From Leptodontidium sp. MPI-SDFR-AT-0119 (lineage: Eukaryota; Ascomycota; Leotiomycetes; Helotiales; Leptodontidiaceae): 64,000 bases of DNA. The notes under the pieces were generated by a model, which saw only the letters and a program-made list of their open reading frames with translations, ran no database searches and was not told where the DNA came from. This document shows positions 1 to 13,678 of this stretch, piece after piece. The stretch's first letter is position 1, and each line of letters opens with the position of its first letter. Where the stretch lies: contig JAHLEZ010000003.1 in assembly GCA_020726505.1 (NCBI GenBank), positions 2,542,001 to 2,606,000 of the forward strand, written 5' to 3'. The translations under genes were made by a program, and so were the position numbers.

Positions 1-181
1 TGTGAGCGAGCGTGAGTTGAGCCGAGTAAGATTTTGCTGAGTCAACGTGGGTGCGGGCACTTTGTCCCAGTTAATAGCGGGGAAAACACCTAGTTCGATA
101 TCGGAATCTCGACATGAGCAATGTCCATTTCCGTCTTTGGACCCAAGTCCACGGTTATCAGAATAATAGTAAGTTCTAGAG

Positions 182-943
182 ATGCAGAGGTTTTTGGAAG
201 GAAATTACCTATGGCTAACTTCCATTATAGCGTACGGCTGTGGAAATATAGAAGCAGGTTTTTCGGTTACGGAAACACAACTTCTGAGCTGGAACACTTG
301 GATAGGCTCCGATTGTGACACTGGGTTATATGCCAACCTCGCATACGGTGGCATACGCGCTATCTGTATTGGGCTGGGAGGCTCGAGCCCAACGAGTACG
401 ACAAGCTCATCATCAACTAGCACTACCTTTACCATGGGACCGATACCAACAGATACTATTTCAGGTTGGCAAGAGTTTTATACCGTCCAGCCCAACGATG
501 GGTGCCAAACCATCTTTGACAAGTTTTCTATCGCCCTGTCCCAATTCTACTCATGGAACCCGTCCGGTAAGTGACCCATTGGCTTGACTTCTTCGCGTCC
601 CAAGTCATCCTAAGGGGGTCCTCATATTTTTTACCCATATCTAACATGCAGACTGTGGGCAGCCAATGTACAAACCTTTGGCTTGGCGAGGCATACTGCG
701 TTCAAGGGCCTTCTGCAACAAGCACAACGACTCCAACCACAACCAATCCAGGCCCTACGGGTCCCAGGTGTCGCTTCAAATTGCAACAAATGGTATACTG
801 TGGTCAGTGGGGACTCGTGTGCCAAGGTGGAAAGCGAATATGACATCACCTTTGCTCAGCTCTACCAATGGAACCCGGCCATTGGCTCTGATTGTCAATT
901 TCTAGTTATTGGGGATTCGTATTGCGTTGGTGTCTCTTCATGA
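182..943 (+). pseudogene. LysM-domain secreted protein, broken by frameshifts
   Basis: Three LysM-like chitin-binding modules can be read in order. The first contains SWNTWIGSDCDTGLYANLAY, the second FYTVQPNDGCQTIF up to WNPS, and the third WYTVVSGDSCAKVESEYDIT through YCVGV. Thr/Ser/Pro linkers separate them, as in fungal LysM proteins that bind chitin or cell-wall fragments. An intron at about 567-651 (GTAAGT...GCAG) interrupts module 2 at the usual WNP position. The spliced frame does not continue into the following QCTNLWLGEAYC stretch; a one-base shift is needed there and another near 755-770 before module 3. No signal peptide or convincing start codon is visible upstream. I infer a decayed LysM gene or a badly called sequence; the family assignment is secure, its functionality is not. 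Confidence 0.75.
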
Positions 944-1812
944 GGTCCTGGGTGATGCCAAGAGTGCCCCAAGATTGATGAAGGTGACGGAAAGTTTCAA
1001 GCTTAAAGAGGCTCTGTAATTATTTTTCGTTCAAGTACAATTCGGTAACATAGCTATGGTACTAACGTCTAACTATAAGCCATATTCTAATGTAAAATAC
1101 TTCAAAAGCTAACTACCTCTACGAAATCGAATACATTTGGAGCTCTACTGGATGGCAACGGTACCGTATGCGCACTGTACCAAAATTCGTTTCTCGACGC
1201 AATATCTTTAAGTCAAATAATTAAATAAAATACGGCAGCGCAAGTACATTAGGGTGTGTTTGTGTTTGTGCCTCATAGCCCTCACACCGGAATACCTAGC
1301 ACGGCTCTCTTGCCATGAGTCACGGGACTCTATCACACCATGATTGACTCATCTGTTTCCTTTGTTGCCTACTTCTGCCTATTGCATGTAGATGCACATA
1401 AGCACCTGTAGTTACAGTCTTAGAACAATAACTCATACGCTAACAATTTGCCAGAATGCTTGGTTGGTGATTTGACCCGTGACCTGCGCTGCTGACAGGC
1501 AATACTGCGCTCGGAACTAGGCCGGATTGGCTCAAGCCCACGTGATTCGTGCCTTGATGCGCCGACTTCCCTGATTTTTTTGTCACTGTAACCAACGTGA
1601 AAGCTCAGTCTTCGACCTTGTGCAAGTCTGTTTCGAGCATATTGCTCAAGTCGAGACCTTGCCTGGCAGAACCGCCTCGGCCCCATTTGTCATATTCTGT
1701 CCAAAAGAAAAACACGTCCGCACCGGTGCTTGTAGCCCTCCTGAAGCTCCGACCACTAGCCGCAATTCATAAGATACGCTATATCGTCTTTGCACTTTAG
1801 CCATCGCAGCAC
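944..1812. other. intergenic, no gene recognised
   Basis: About 870 bp between the LysM remnant and the next ORF. Only short open frames without family signatures occur on either strand. The last few hundred bases presumably carry the promoter of the gene starting at 1813. Confidence 0.5.
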
Positions 1813-2475
1813 ATGGTGTCTTCCATCTCTCAATATCGATGGGGAAAAGATTCCACGTTCGTTAATAACGTCGACAATATCGAGAGGTACCTTTTGGAAG
1901 ACGGTCACCTGATTTGGGGCTTTGTTATCTATCGCTGCACATATGAAAGCGACGATGACTGGAATAAACTTATGAAGCAACTTCGGCAAGATGTCAAGGA
2001 GTGTCTAGAAACTTACAATGGGTTAGATATGGAGAAACGTGTTCGGATCACAGCCATCGAGGACAAATCCATTCTAAAAGATGCTAGTACATCCTTTGTT
2101 CGTGAACATTTCAGGCAATGGACCGCCACTGCACCACAGCGAGAACAAGGCGAAGGAGTTGGACCGGGCCTCTCCCAACGCTACCAATTTTGCTTACAGG
2201 TGGACGACGCAGCATTGGATGCCATAGTCCACGATACATCAGAGATTGGGCAATCTGACGCGGGATTCGTCAATCTCATATGGAAGGACTGGGAGCCTAA
2301 CGCACCGGGTCAGATGGATGAAGGAGAGGAGGATATCGAAGGTTGTACCCAACATGATGTGGGTTGGATAATGGTTGCTTTCCACGGAGTTATGGTCGAC
2401 ATGTATAACCTCTTAAGGGACAGCAATGATTGGTTAAGAGAATATCGGCGGCCCCTAGAAGTGGTACGACCCTGA
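1813..2475 (+). CDS. hypothetical ascomycete protein, 220 aa
   Basis: A single uninterrupted ORF with an ATG start. The N-terminal third contains WGFVIYRCTYESDDDW followed by a helical stretch and an acidic mid-region. This resembles a family of fungal proteins of unknown function that share a 'W-G-F-x-I-Y-R-C-T-Y' opening and a later R-E-H-F-R-x-W motif; I recall this pattern from fungal hypotheticals but cannot name a Pfam entry. No signal peptide or membrane segment is seen, so it is probably cytosolic. The C-terminus is short and basic (EYRRPLEVVRP) and looks natural. It lies between two broken genes, which suggests accessory rather than core content. No function is proposed. Confidence 0.6.
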   Translation: MVSSISQYRWGKDSTFVNNVDNIERYLLEDGHLIWGFVIYRCTYESDDDWNKLMKQLRQDVKECLETYNGLDMEKRVRITAIEDKSILKDASTSFVREHFRQWTATAPQREQGEGVGPGLSQRYQFCLQVDDAALDAIVHDTSEIGQSDAGFVNLIWKDWEPNAPGQMDEGEEDIEGCTQHDVGWIMVAFHGVMVDMYNLLRDSNDWLREYRRPLEVVRP

Positions 2476-2908
2476 TGCTAGAGAAGGCGTGTTTATGAAT
2501 ACAAATTGCGACAAGGCTTTAAATCCATTAAAGTGTCAAAGTTCTGTGGTGCTGATCGGCCTGATAAAAATAGGTCTTCACATCTTCATGAAGCTTTTTG
2601 AGGCCATTCTCCAAAGTACTCAAAAGCCCTTGCGACAATTTGGCCTCAGATTCTGTTTTTTATGGTCTATGTAACCTGGCTTGATATCCGTACATAATGT
2701 CATAGCCCTTCTCCGATACATTATCTTGGTACTTGCCTTTATACATCTCCTGTCCTCATTCATTTACGTCTCCATCCCTTCACGTACCATTCCCAGCCCG
2801 CTCACGGGTCTGATGCTTCCGCTCATGACTCAGCTGAATGATCTTCCTCCTCTAATTCCCATATCCGTAGCAACGTCGCTAGTAGCAGCAGCCAGCAAAG
2901 GAAACCTT
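2476..2908. other. intergenic, 433 bp
   Basis: Between the hypothetical gene and the 3' end of the degraded cyclase on the opposite strand. No coding signature was found; it is the convergent 3' region of both. Confidence 0.4.
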
Positions 2909-3444
2909 TCACTCCTCCGGCCAAACCTCTATCATATCCAACCACTCCATCACAAACCCCGTAACAATCTTCGCCCAATTCCTCACAGTCGCCGTATCAG
3001 CCTCCATGATAGTTTCATTCGTCCCGGGAAGAGATGCAGGCGGCGGGTGAGAAGTGAGATCTTCGACGCTGAAGAGGCGGCGTTCGACATTGGCCATCTT
3101 TTCGTAGACGCAGTGTGTGATGGGGAGGTAGGACGGGATTACGGGGGCGGCGGAACCGAGACTGTCGAGCAGGACGAAGAGTCAGGTTTGTGCGAGGGCG
3201 TTAAGATATTAAGAGCTGACGGGGTGGGATTGTTGTTCCCATGCTTTACTCAGAGCTCTACATATACATCAGCATCGTGGTCGAGATCTTAAGAATGACG
3301 GACTGACCTTGATCCATACAAAGCTGCTTCGCCGTCGTCGAATGATTCTTCCATATCCATATCCAGCGTGCCTCCTTCCCCGAGCGCATCCACCTCATCA
3401 TGCATCTGCATCATAAATGCATCAATACTCCTCGCGACATGGAA
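2909..3444 (-). pseudogene. degraded glutaminyl-peptide cyclotransferase (M28-like) copy
   Basis: On the minus strand, pieces align in order with the intact M28 cyclase at 18884-20061. The first piece, VARSIDAFMMQMHDEVDA, runs on to DDGEAALYGS (3444-3308) and is followed by a GTCAGT donor. The next piece starts with FVLLDSLG and includes VIPSYLPITHCVYEKMANVE. The C-terminal piece TATVRNWAKIVTGFVMEW ends at 2909. The middle part of the metal-binding Glu loop (LLDGEEAF in the intact copy) is deleted, as is the segment carrying the late catalytic His residues, and no N-terminal domain or start is visible. It is therefore a truncated, almost certainly inactive relic. The acceptor of the intron after 3308 could not be placed. 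Confidence 0.7.
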
Positions 3445-4057
3445 CTGGTGACATTTAACATTTATTCCGGCCTGTGGGTTGTTATCTAGTCCTTATCTTA
3501 TTGGGACCGAGGTCATTAGCCGAACCCCTGAAAGTACTTCCGTACACAGAGAGACGAGACCTCGCTTGCTCATTCCCTTGGTACGTAAGGTACGATGTAT
3601 GAACTTGGCGAAAGCTTCTCTCCTTCCCAATCGATATCCCACGACGAGGAACCAGCTGGACCATCAACAAAAGGTAGATCCTCGTATCATGCCCGAACAT
3701 CCGCACATCGAATCCCAGGGCCCGACAAGCAGGATTGCGGTACCTGACAGCAGGCACGAAGCTCGATCTGGAAGGTCGGTAAGGCTTGGCGCTACACGTG
3801 CAGGCATCGTGGGCATCAAATGGTGATAACGATGCGGAGGTCGCCACTACTGCATCCTTGAAAGGCGGCTGGTTCCTGGGAACGAACGGGGGAGGTGAAT
3901 CAATCTGCTTACCCTGCCCAGTCCTGCTTATGCTTAAAAGAAGTCTTGGACCCTCTTGGCTCGTCCCTTCTATGATTCACGATCAAGGTCCTTTGCTTGA
4001 CCAAGAATCGCCCAGTCTTTCTCCCCTTCCTTTGTGTGGAAAGAAGCAATAGCCAAG
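3445..4057. other. intergenic / promoter region of the phosphoesterase gene
   Basis: About 600 bp with only overlapping antisense ORFs that lack family features. It probably holds the promoter of the gene starting at 4058. Confidence 0.4.
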
Positions 4058-6487
4058 ATGAGATCCTCGAGAATCATCGCCTTAGCTGCAGCTGTCAGCT
4101 CTGCAGTTGCCTGTGATTCGTGTTATCGCCCTGCTTCGGAAGTGGTTCATGAGAGACTTGTTCGTAGGATTCAACCCGAATCTCAGGACAGCTCCATCGA
4201 TCCAAGAGCACCTCTGGAATGGGGTCAATTGAACTTCTTGCACACAGTATGTTAGACTAAGGATCACATATTCTTCTTGTGCTCCCTTTTTGTTTATGGA
4301 ATTGAAGCTGACATCCTCTTTAGACTGATACTCATGGATGGCTTGAAGGTCATCTCAAGGAGCAGAATTATGGTGCTGATGTATGCTACCCTGCTTTCTC
4401 CATTCACTCTTTCAAATGTCCAGATTAGTTTCGATTATCTCTGAAGTATCTTGTGGGGATCACTTTCGTGCAACCTCAGAATGCGGAGATCATTTGCCAA
4501 CTCATTTCTTCCAGTGGGGAGATTTTGTCTCTTTCCAGAGACACATGAAGCAGAAGGCTGGGAATCTTGCTGTCGATCTCTTGGTGATTGACACTGGTAA
4601 GAGTCATTTGACCAAGTCATTGTTTCAGAGCTAAGTCTCATTTATAGGCGATCTTCACGATGGAGCTGGTTTGAGCGATGCCGCCTTGCCTAACGGAGTT
4701 CTCTCCAATCCCATCTTTGACGAGATTGACTATGACGTCCTCACCATTGGTAAGTGAACCGCTGAATAGCTCTGAATAGCTCTAACTTGCCTAGGCAACC
4801 ACGAGTTGTATGTTTCAGAGATTGCATATGAGCAGTAAGTCTTCTAGATTCCTAGCCGAGATCCCATGCTAACTTCTACCGCCAGTTTCTACAACTTCAG
4901 CAAGGTATGGGGAGACAAATACGTGACTAGCAATGTCCAGATTCTCAACCCCGCTACTGGAGTTTTCGACTACATCGGAGCCAAATATCGATACTTCTCA
5001 ACTGCTCATGGTAAGCAGATCCAACCTTGACTGTCTGAAAAATACATTCTCTGACAAATTCTAGGTCTTCGCATCATGACTTTCGGAGTTCTGTTTGATT
5101 TCACTGGAAACTCCAATGTATCTAAGGTCATCAAGGCTGCGGATATGGTTAAGCAGCAATGGTTCCTTGATGCAGTCAACTACGATCAGCCCATTGACCT
5201 GTTCCTCCTGGTTGGTCACAACCCAGTCAGCAGATCTGATTTTGCCAACACTCTTGGGCTGGTTCATTCAACCATCCGGGCTCTGCGACCTGATACTCCC
5301 GTCCAGGCATTTGGAGGTCACAGCCACATTCGGGATTTCAGAGTGTACGACGACAAGAGCACAGCTCTTGAATCTGGTATGTCATATTTACGAGCAGTGA
5401 AGAGCTTGACTAAATACTCTCAGGACGTTACTGCGAGACTTTAGGATGGCTATCAATCAGCGGCATCAAGTCCTCTAGCTACACAGGTCTCATGCAACCA
5501 CGTGGAGTCGCCAATCCATCAAGACCAGCCACCAACACCTCAACATCCGGTCTCGTCTACTCCCGTAGATACCTCGACTGGAACAGAAGAACCTTCGAAT
5601 ACCACGCCACCAACTCCCAAGCAAGCACTTTCGACTACCACAGCGGCTTGAGAGTTTCAAGCGACATCACCGCTGTCCGAAAGAAGCTCAATCTCACCTC
5701 ACTCTATGGTTGTGCTCCAGAGACATATTGTGCCTCTTGCAAGCCATTCGGTGCAGCAGGCAATATTTTCACTCTGATTCCTCTCGCTCTCGGCGCTACA
5801 GTCATCAATGCCTCTCGATCTGATGTTGCACGATACATTATCATCAACTCCGGCAGTATCAGATTCGATCTCGTGAAAGGCCCATTTACCTACGACGACT
5901 CGTTTATCGTCAGCCCTTTCAACGACGCCTTCCAGTACATCCCTAGCGTTCCCTACAACATGGCCCGAAAAGTGCTCGCAGGACTCAACGGCGCCGTCCT
6001 GCCAGACAAGCGCAGTGAAGGTCTCGTTTACAGCTCCATGCCACAACTTAAAGATTCATGCGTCGACCCAACAATAAGCCTCATCACTGGCTCCACCAGC
6101 GAGCTCAAAACCCGCGGCATCACACGCAGACAATCCATCACAACACCCGGCTATGTAACAACCGACGACTTCGGAACCGACGGCGACGACACCCCACACA
6201 CCAAAATCCCATCCTACACACAACCAAACTACATTCAAGGCAACGCCTCGTTCCCAACCGACGGCACTAACCCCGATGTCGTGGACGTCGTCTTCTTCGA
6301 TTACTTCGCCAGCGTGGTGGTTAAGGTGCTTAACGGTTTTGGAGGAGCGTATACCATGGCTGATGTCCAGTATTATGTGGATCAGAGCTATACGGCGCAG
6401 AATTACCTTCCGGATTATGCGAAGTTGGAGTGGCAGGCGAATGTTCCTAATTGCCCGGTTGGTGAGGGGGTTGGGTATGATGAGTAG
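4058..6487 (+). CDS. secreted 5'-nucleotidase / calcineurin-like phosphoesterase
   Basis: Eight exons (4058-4246, 4324-4380, 4515-4596, 4648-4749, 4795-4834, 4886-5010, 5065-5376, 5424-6487) give 656 residues with every phase consistent. An N-terminal signal peptide (about residues 1-20, [20 protein letters not shown]) directs it to the secretory pathway. The metallophosphatase signatures are all present: TDTHG (about 64-68), GDLHDG (110-115), GNHE (144-147), GHNP (near 250) and GGHSH (282-286). These residues bind two metals in the calcineurin-like fold. The C-terminal half contains the 5'-nucleotidase-type region ([20 protein letters not shown]). The family includes yeast YHR202W; expected activity is hydrolysis of phosphate esters such as nucleotides outside the cytosol. 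An upstream in-frame GTG exists, but the ATG at 4058 gives the clean signal peptide. Confidence 0.9.
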
Positions 6488-8973
<2,486 letters not shown>

Positions 8974-9732
8974 GGGTTGGCTTTGCTGGGCTGATGGAGA
9001 ACGAGACGCATTGAGGTAAAACTCTGTGGTAGTAGGGTGCAACATCGCATGCGGTGGAATCAGTTCTGAGGGTCTGCAATAGGTATAAAGGGTTTGGATA
9101 TCGGGATTGAGACATGATGGGATGACGGGATGGACATGGGATATACGACGGATGAATATTTCTCTGAATATGGGCTAGACATTTTGATATAAATGTAGTA
9201 GATTCCCCTCCTCATTGGGGCTCTGTGTGATATCTTGACAGCCGCTATTCTGTTCATCTGTTAGTTCTGTGAAGTCTCCCTACTTATGCCAGTGTAGAGA
9301 ATTTGAATGTCATTTCCAGAATCCGTGGCATTTGCATGCTCGAAAACAGAGAAATGTTCAAGTCAATTAATGCACCGAATAATCTACTTCTGCTTCGCTC
9401 ATCGTATGGATACCATTCATAACCATCCCCAACCCACTTGCTTCAATCCGGTAGCCAGTCTGCCGAACCAACGAGAGGTTCTTGAAACCTCTGCTCCATA
9501 TGCGTAGAGCAGCAAGAAAGCAAGCACAAAACTCCTCAACGCCCTTAATCTGGCATTCCATTCGTCCAAGCAACATGTGCTCATGCTCAGCTGCTCGCCC
9601 TTCCACCATCAACAACCCACATGCACCAACCATGCGTTATATCCACACATAATGACCTATTCCATTCATTCCGGTCCATCCGCGCCGTCCCTTCAATCCA
9701 TACCTTCCATTATCCTATACCAACACAACTTT
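8974..9732. other. intergenic, convergent 3' regions
   Basis: About 760 bp between the convergent epimerase and E2 genes. There is no coding signature; presumably 3' UTRs. Confidence 0.45.
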
Positions 9733-10377
9733 TCAAAGCCCCAACATCCGTCTACACCCCTCCCTAACCCTCTTCTCATACTCGGGTCTCTGCTCCCTCC
9801 ACATCTTCGCCGCCTCCACATTCGCAGGACTCTCATCATTCGGCTCGGCCAGCATACTCATGACGGAAATAAGGATCTTCTCCACGCTCTGGATGGGCGA
9901 CCAGCGCTCCGAGGCGTGCTCGTAGTGGTTTGGGTCGTCGCCTGGTGGGTGGAGGATGCTTATGCAGACGAGACCGCTGGGGTAGACTATAAAAACAGTA
10001 AAAGCAGACGTTAGCAAGTACTCAGTACTCGTTTATCTTTCTATTTCTTGTGCCAAGGACAAGGGAGGGATATAATAGGGTTAGGTTGGGGGTGGGTTTG
10101 GGGTTTGTAGAGTGTAGTAAAGAAACTCACCATTAGGATGCCACACTTCCCCCAGAAACCGCATACTCGGCGGAGCGAGCGGATAATCTTTCGGGAACTT
10201 GAGCTCAGCAGGGAATACACCGCCTTCGAACGGCGTCCCCTCCGGCCCTTGAATCAGAGCTTCCCAGTAGAGTAAATCGTCTTCGGACACTGGGCCAGCT
10301 GTGATGCCCTCAGGTGGGTTATTGGTGAGGGCCCGGTATTCTTGGAGTAGTCTGCGTTGGGCGGTGGTTGATGCCAT
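9733..10377 (-). CDS. ubc7: ubiquitin-conjugating enzyme E2, UBC7/UBE2G2 type
   Basis: Two exons on the minus strand (10377-10131 and 9986-9733) give 166 residues, matching the 165 of UBE2G2. The UBC fold is complete: the N-terminal helix [20 protein letters not shown], then [31 protein letters not shown], and GLVCISILH with the active-site Cys. The acidic insertion [18 protein letters not shown] that marks the Ubc7/UBE2G2/UBE2R class follows. Ubc7 works in ER-associated degradation, charged with ubiquitin and recruited to membrane E3 ligases. Transcription is divergent from the gene at 10756, across 378 bp. Confidence 0.94.
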
Positions 10378-10755
10378 GGTTTGTGGATTTTGAGGGGAGA
10401 TATGGGGTGGGGGTTGGGAAGGATGTGGTTATATGTTGTGGAATAGGTAAGTTCTTTGGAGATTGGAGATGGGTGTTCTTGAGGTGGATGTGGATGTTGA
10501 GTCCAGTCAGCGATTTGATGGATGGACCCCTGACTTGGTTCGAGCCGCACCTTCCCCGCGTCTAGGGCGTCATTTTGCGAATGACCCCTCCTTGCGCTTT
10601 ACGGTACTTGAAGCTATCAATGTCCTGATATCAACAAAGGACAATCCAAATTCCCAAAGCCCGTATTTACTTACAACACATTAATCAGCCTCCACAGTTA
10701 CACACTAGATCAGCGACATTGGCATCCAGATCTACTATACGGAGAACTGCAGAAA
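10378..10755. promoter_or_regulatory. shared divergent promoter region
   Basis: The 378 bp between the divergently transcribed UBC7 gene and the gene at 10756 must contain both promoters. I see no obvious TATA box; it is partly G/T-rich on the UBC7 side. Confidence 0.5.
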
Positions 10756-11712
10756 ATGGCATCATCGAAACCCCTCCGAATCGGCTTCGTGCCAGAGCAC
10801 TTCTCCACACCTCTACATTACGCGCAGAAATACTTCGGCCTCGACGCTGAACTCATTCCTTTCCCATCTGGTACGGGGCATATGATTACATCATTGAGGA
10901 GCGGAGAGATAGATGTTGGTATTGGACTTACAGAGGGGTGGGTTGCGGGCCTGGGGAAGGAAGATGTAGAGGGTGATGGCGGGTATAGGATTGTAGGGAC
11001 ATATGTTGAGACGCCCTTATGTGCGTCTAATCCCTCCCTTCCTTCTCTTCTATATCGCATATAGACGAGTGAGCTGGTCTAACGTCAAGAACAATCAGGC
11101 TGGGCGATATCCACCGGCTCAAAACGCGAAATCAACACAGTCGCCGACCTCAAGAACGGTAAAATAGGAGTCTCCCGCATCGGCAGCGGCTCCTACGTAA
11201 TGGGTTTCGTACTCGCCGATCAAAATAATTGGCTCTCCCCTTCGTCGCCCAACCCATTCCAAGTCATCCCTCTCCAGACCTTCGAGAAACTCCGCAATGG
11301 CGTCAATGACTCCACAGTCGATTTCTTCATGTGGGAACACTTCACCTCGAAACGGTACTACGATAACGGCGAGATTAAACGTGTGGGAGAGATCTATACT
11401 CCATGGTCGAGTTGGAAGATCGTCGCTGCGACCAGTATTCAAGAGGGTGATGGGAGACTGGAAGAGCTGTTTGAGAAGCTGGATCAGGGGGTGAAGTATT
11501 TTGAGGGACATCAGGATGAGAGCGTGAAATATATTAGTACGGCGTTGGATTACAGTGAGGAGGATGCGAGGGAGTGGTTGAAGACTGTGGAGTTTACGAA
11601 GGGGACGAAGGGCGTGGATTTGGGGGTTATTAGGAAGACGGTAGAGATTTTGAAGAAAGCTGGGGTGTTGAACGAGAACGGGATGAAGCCGGAGGTTATG
11701 GTTAGTTACTAA
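10756..11712 (+). CDS. SsuA/THI5-like (periplasmic-binding-protein type II fold) protein
   Basis: Two exons (10756-11020 and 11099-11712; the join creates a Cys codon in TPLCWAIS) encode 292 residues. It resembles the bacterial SsuA/TauA and fungal NMT1/THI5 substrate-binding fold. It opens LRIGFVPEHFSTPLHYAQKY, continues with the ligand-loop region FPSGTGHMITSLRSGEIDVG, and has KIGVSRIGSGSYVMGF at the start of the second lobe. It lacks a signal peptide and the His-rich active-site region of true THI5, so thiamine-pyrimidine synthesis is not supported. Candida Ca3427-like proteins have the same architecture and an uncertain role. I infer a cytosolic small-molecule-binding protein; the ligand is unknown. 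Confidence 0.8.
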
Positions 11713-13678
11713 CGCGAGAGTCGCATGAAGTAAAACTAAAACAGTGGAAGCTGGATTGGTGGGAGCAGAAAAAATAGAGCAAGGAATGGAGAGCTCGCTT
11801 GCCGTATATCTGTCGTAGCGATACCCAATTAATCACAGCCCTCTGACTCAGTTTCTTTCGAGTCCTCCTAGCTTAAATGTTCACTTCCCCCTTGAACTCT
11901 CTTTACGAACCCGGGCAATTCTGGAGCCTTCCGCTCTCTACAATCTGACGAATTGTAATACTCAATTCGAATACGCGGGTACCTCTTCTCGCTTAGACTG
12001 TTTACTTACCCTCGCTCAAAACTCTGAGCATTTCTTGGCTCGCTGATTTCATAACCGCGACGAATTGCAGTCGAGAGTCCGCTTTCACTGAAGGAAGATT
12101 GAATGCTAAACTGGGCGTGAGAAGGTGATAGCTGAAAAAACAAATTTACGTGAACACCTGGATATACAGTCGCCAATAAAAACAATATAGTTCGACTATG
12201 CACACAGTGTTATCTTATTCCAGAATGTAACTGAACATCTCGATTGCTCATCTTCATTACTGTCAAGGATACTCTTGCTTGAGCTTTGGAGACAGCGAGA
12301 GGAGAAATGTTGCGTGTGTCGGAAAACGGAGACGATGGAAAGTGTGGTACTGTAGCCTTGTGGAAGATGTCACAGTCCCTGTCAACGGCTACTTATCAAA
12401 AGGCATTTTCACGCCAAAAGTCACACTTTACACTTAAATATTATTCTATATTCAAGACTACTTACAACTAATTCCTGAAGCTTTATTCTTTATTTTAACC
12501 TGCCACTTGGTTTAAAGTACTCTAATTCAACTTTAATAATAATTTCGTTGACTTAAAAGCAAACAAGCTCACGTGTTCTTAAAAAACATGCTTTGCCCCG
12601 CTAAAATTGACTCGAAACTTGCATGTGATACTTTAAAGCTTATTAAGTCGCTTAAATAACCTAATCAAGCTTTATGTTCCTTTGATAAAGTGGACTTAAT
12701 GTAAAATTGAACCGTATAGCAAGAGGAATAATATAAACATAAAGGAACTAGGGCATTATATAAGTCGTAATAGTACGAATTTGGGTGTAAAAAGGCCATT
12801 TGATCATTAGCAGTTGGCCAGTACTGTAGTACTAGACAACCAGCCACGGGAGGATAATGTAACAAGTTTCGTTAGATGATCTTAATTTGTACCTCCATAT
12901 CAGGGCTAAAACACGAGCAGACTATTAGAAAGCAGATGGTTCAAGAAAGGAATTGAAAAAGGAGGCTGCTAGCGTAAAGGATGAAAAAAACAAGAGGTAG
13001 TCCGATCTCGCTTATTTTCTTTTCATGGCTGCAAGTCAACAGGCTTGTCTCAAATTACAAGATTCCGTAGTTGCTATTTTAAGGACCTTGGAGACGAGTC
13101 TCCTTTTAACAGTCTGATGCAATTCGTGTCCTGACTATTGAGCTTGTACAACCCAGAGGGGCCAGGACTTGGGGCATAGCGAGAGCTCCTGAACCTGCGT
13201 TAGGTCCGATTTCCCAATACATGATATCGAGCCTGCTGAAAGTGATTGTCGGACCTGTAGATACAAATTACAGCGAACGACTATCAGACCTACAGGGAAG
13301 GCACTGTAGTCTTGAGATCTTGAGCACGAGGGATTTCTGCGAGTCAATGCTAGCTTGGCTTGTTTGCTGGGGCAGAGCTAAGCGAAATCTTGAAATGGAG
13401 AGCAGACCTGGATAGAAACTTGTCATGTCAGCAACAATACTAGCTAGGATTAAGAATTTTAGCATGTGCATTGTCTCTTCGATAGCCAAGTAGTCTCCCA
13501 GGCAGGTTCGGGTTCTAGAGAACCCAATTAATAGCACAACCAAGGTCTCGAACACAATAAGCTGTACGCATTGATTCCGATTTCCCCCGTTCCTATTCAT
13601 TACACTATCATTTCATATTCATACATTCATGACCCAAAGGCTTGCAAAGTTTCGACACACTGGAGCAGCTAACACATC
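11713..13678. other. gene-poor region, AT-rich in the middle
   Basis: About 2 kb with no supported gene. From roughly 12400 to 12900 the sequence is markedly AT-rich with many TAA/TTA words (for example CTTAAATAA, TTTAAAGC), the look of an old RIP-mutated or relic repeat. The short ORFs at 12665-12865 and 13268-13600 have no recognisable features. Confidence 0.45.

Noticed and set aside
3479..3847. Overlapping ORFs of 115 and 121 codons on opposite strands
   Set aside because: Mutually antisense, no domain or signal features, and located in the promoter region of the phosphoesterase gene.
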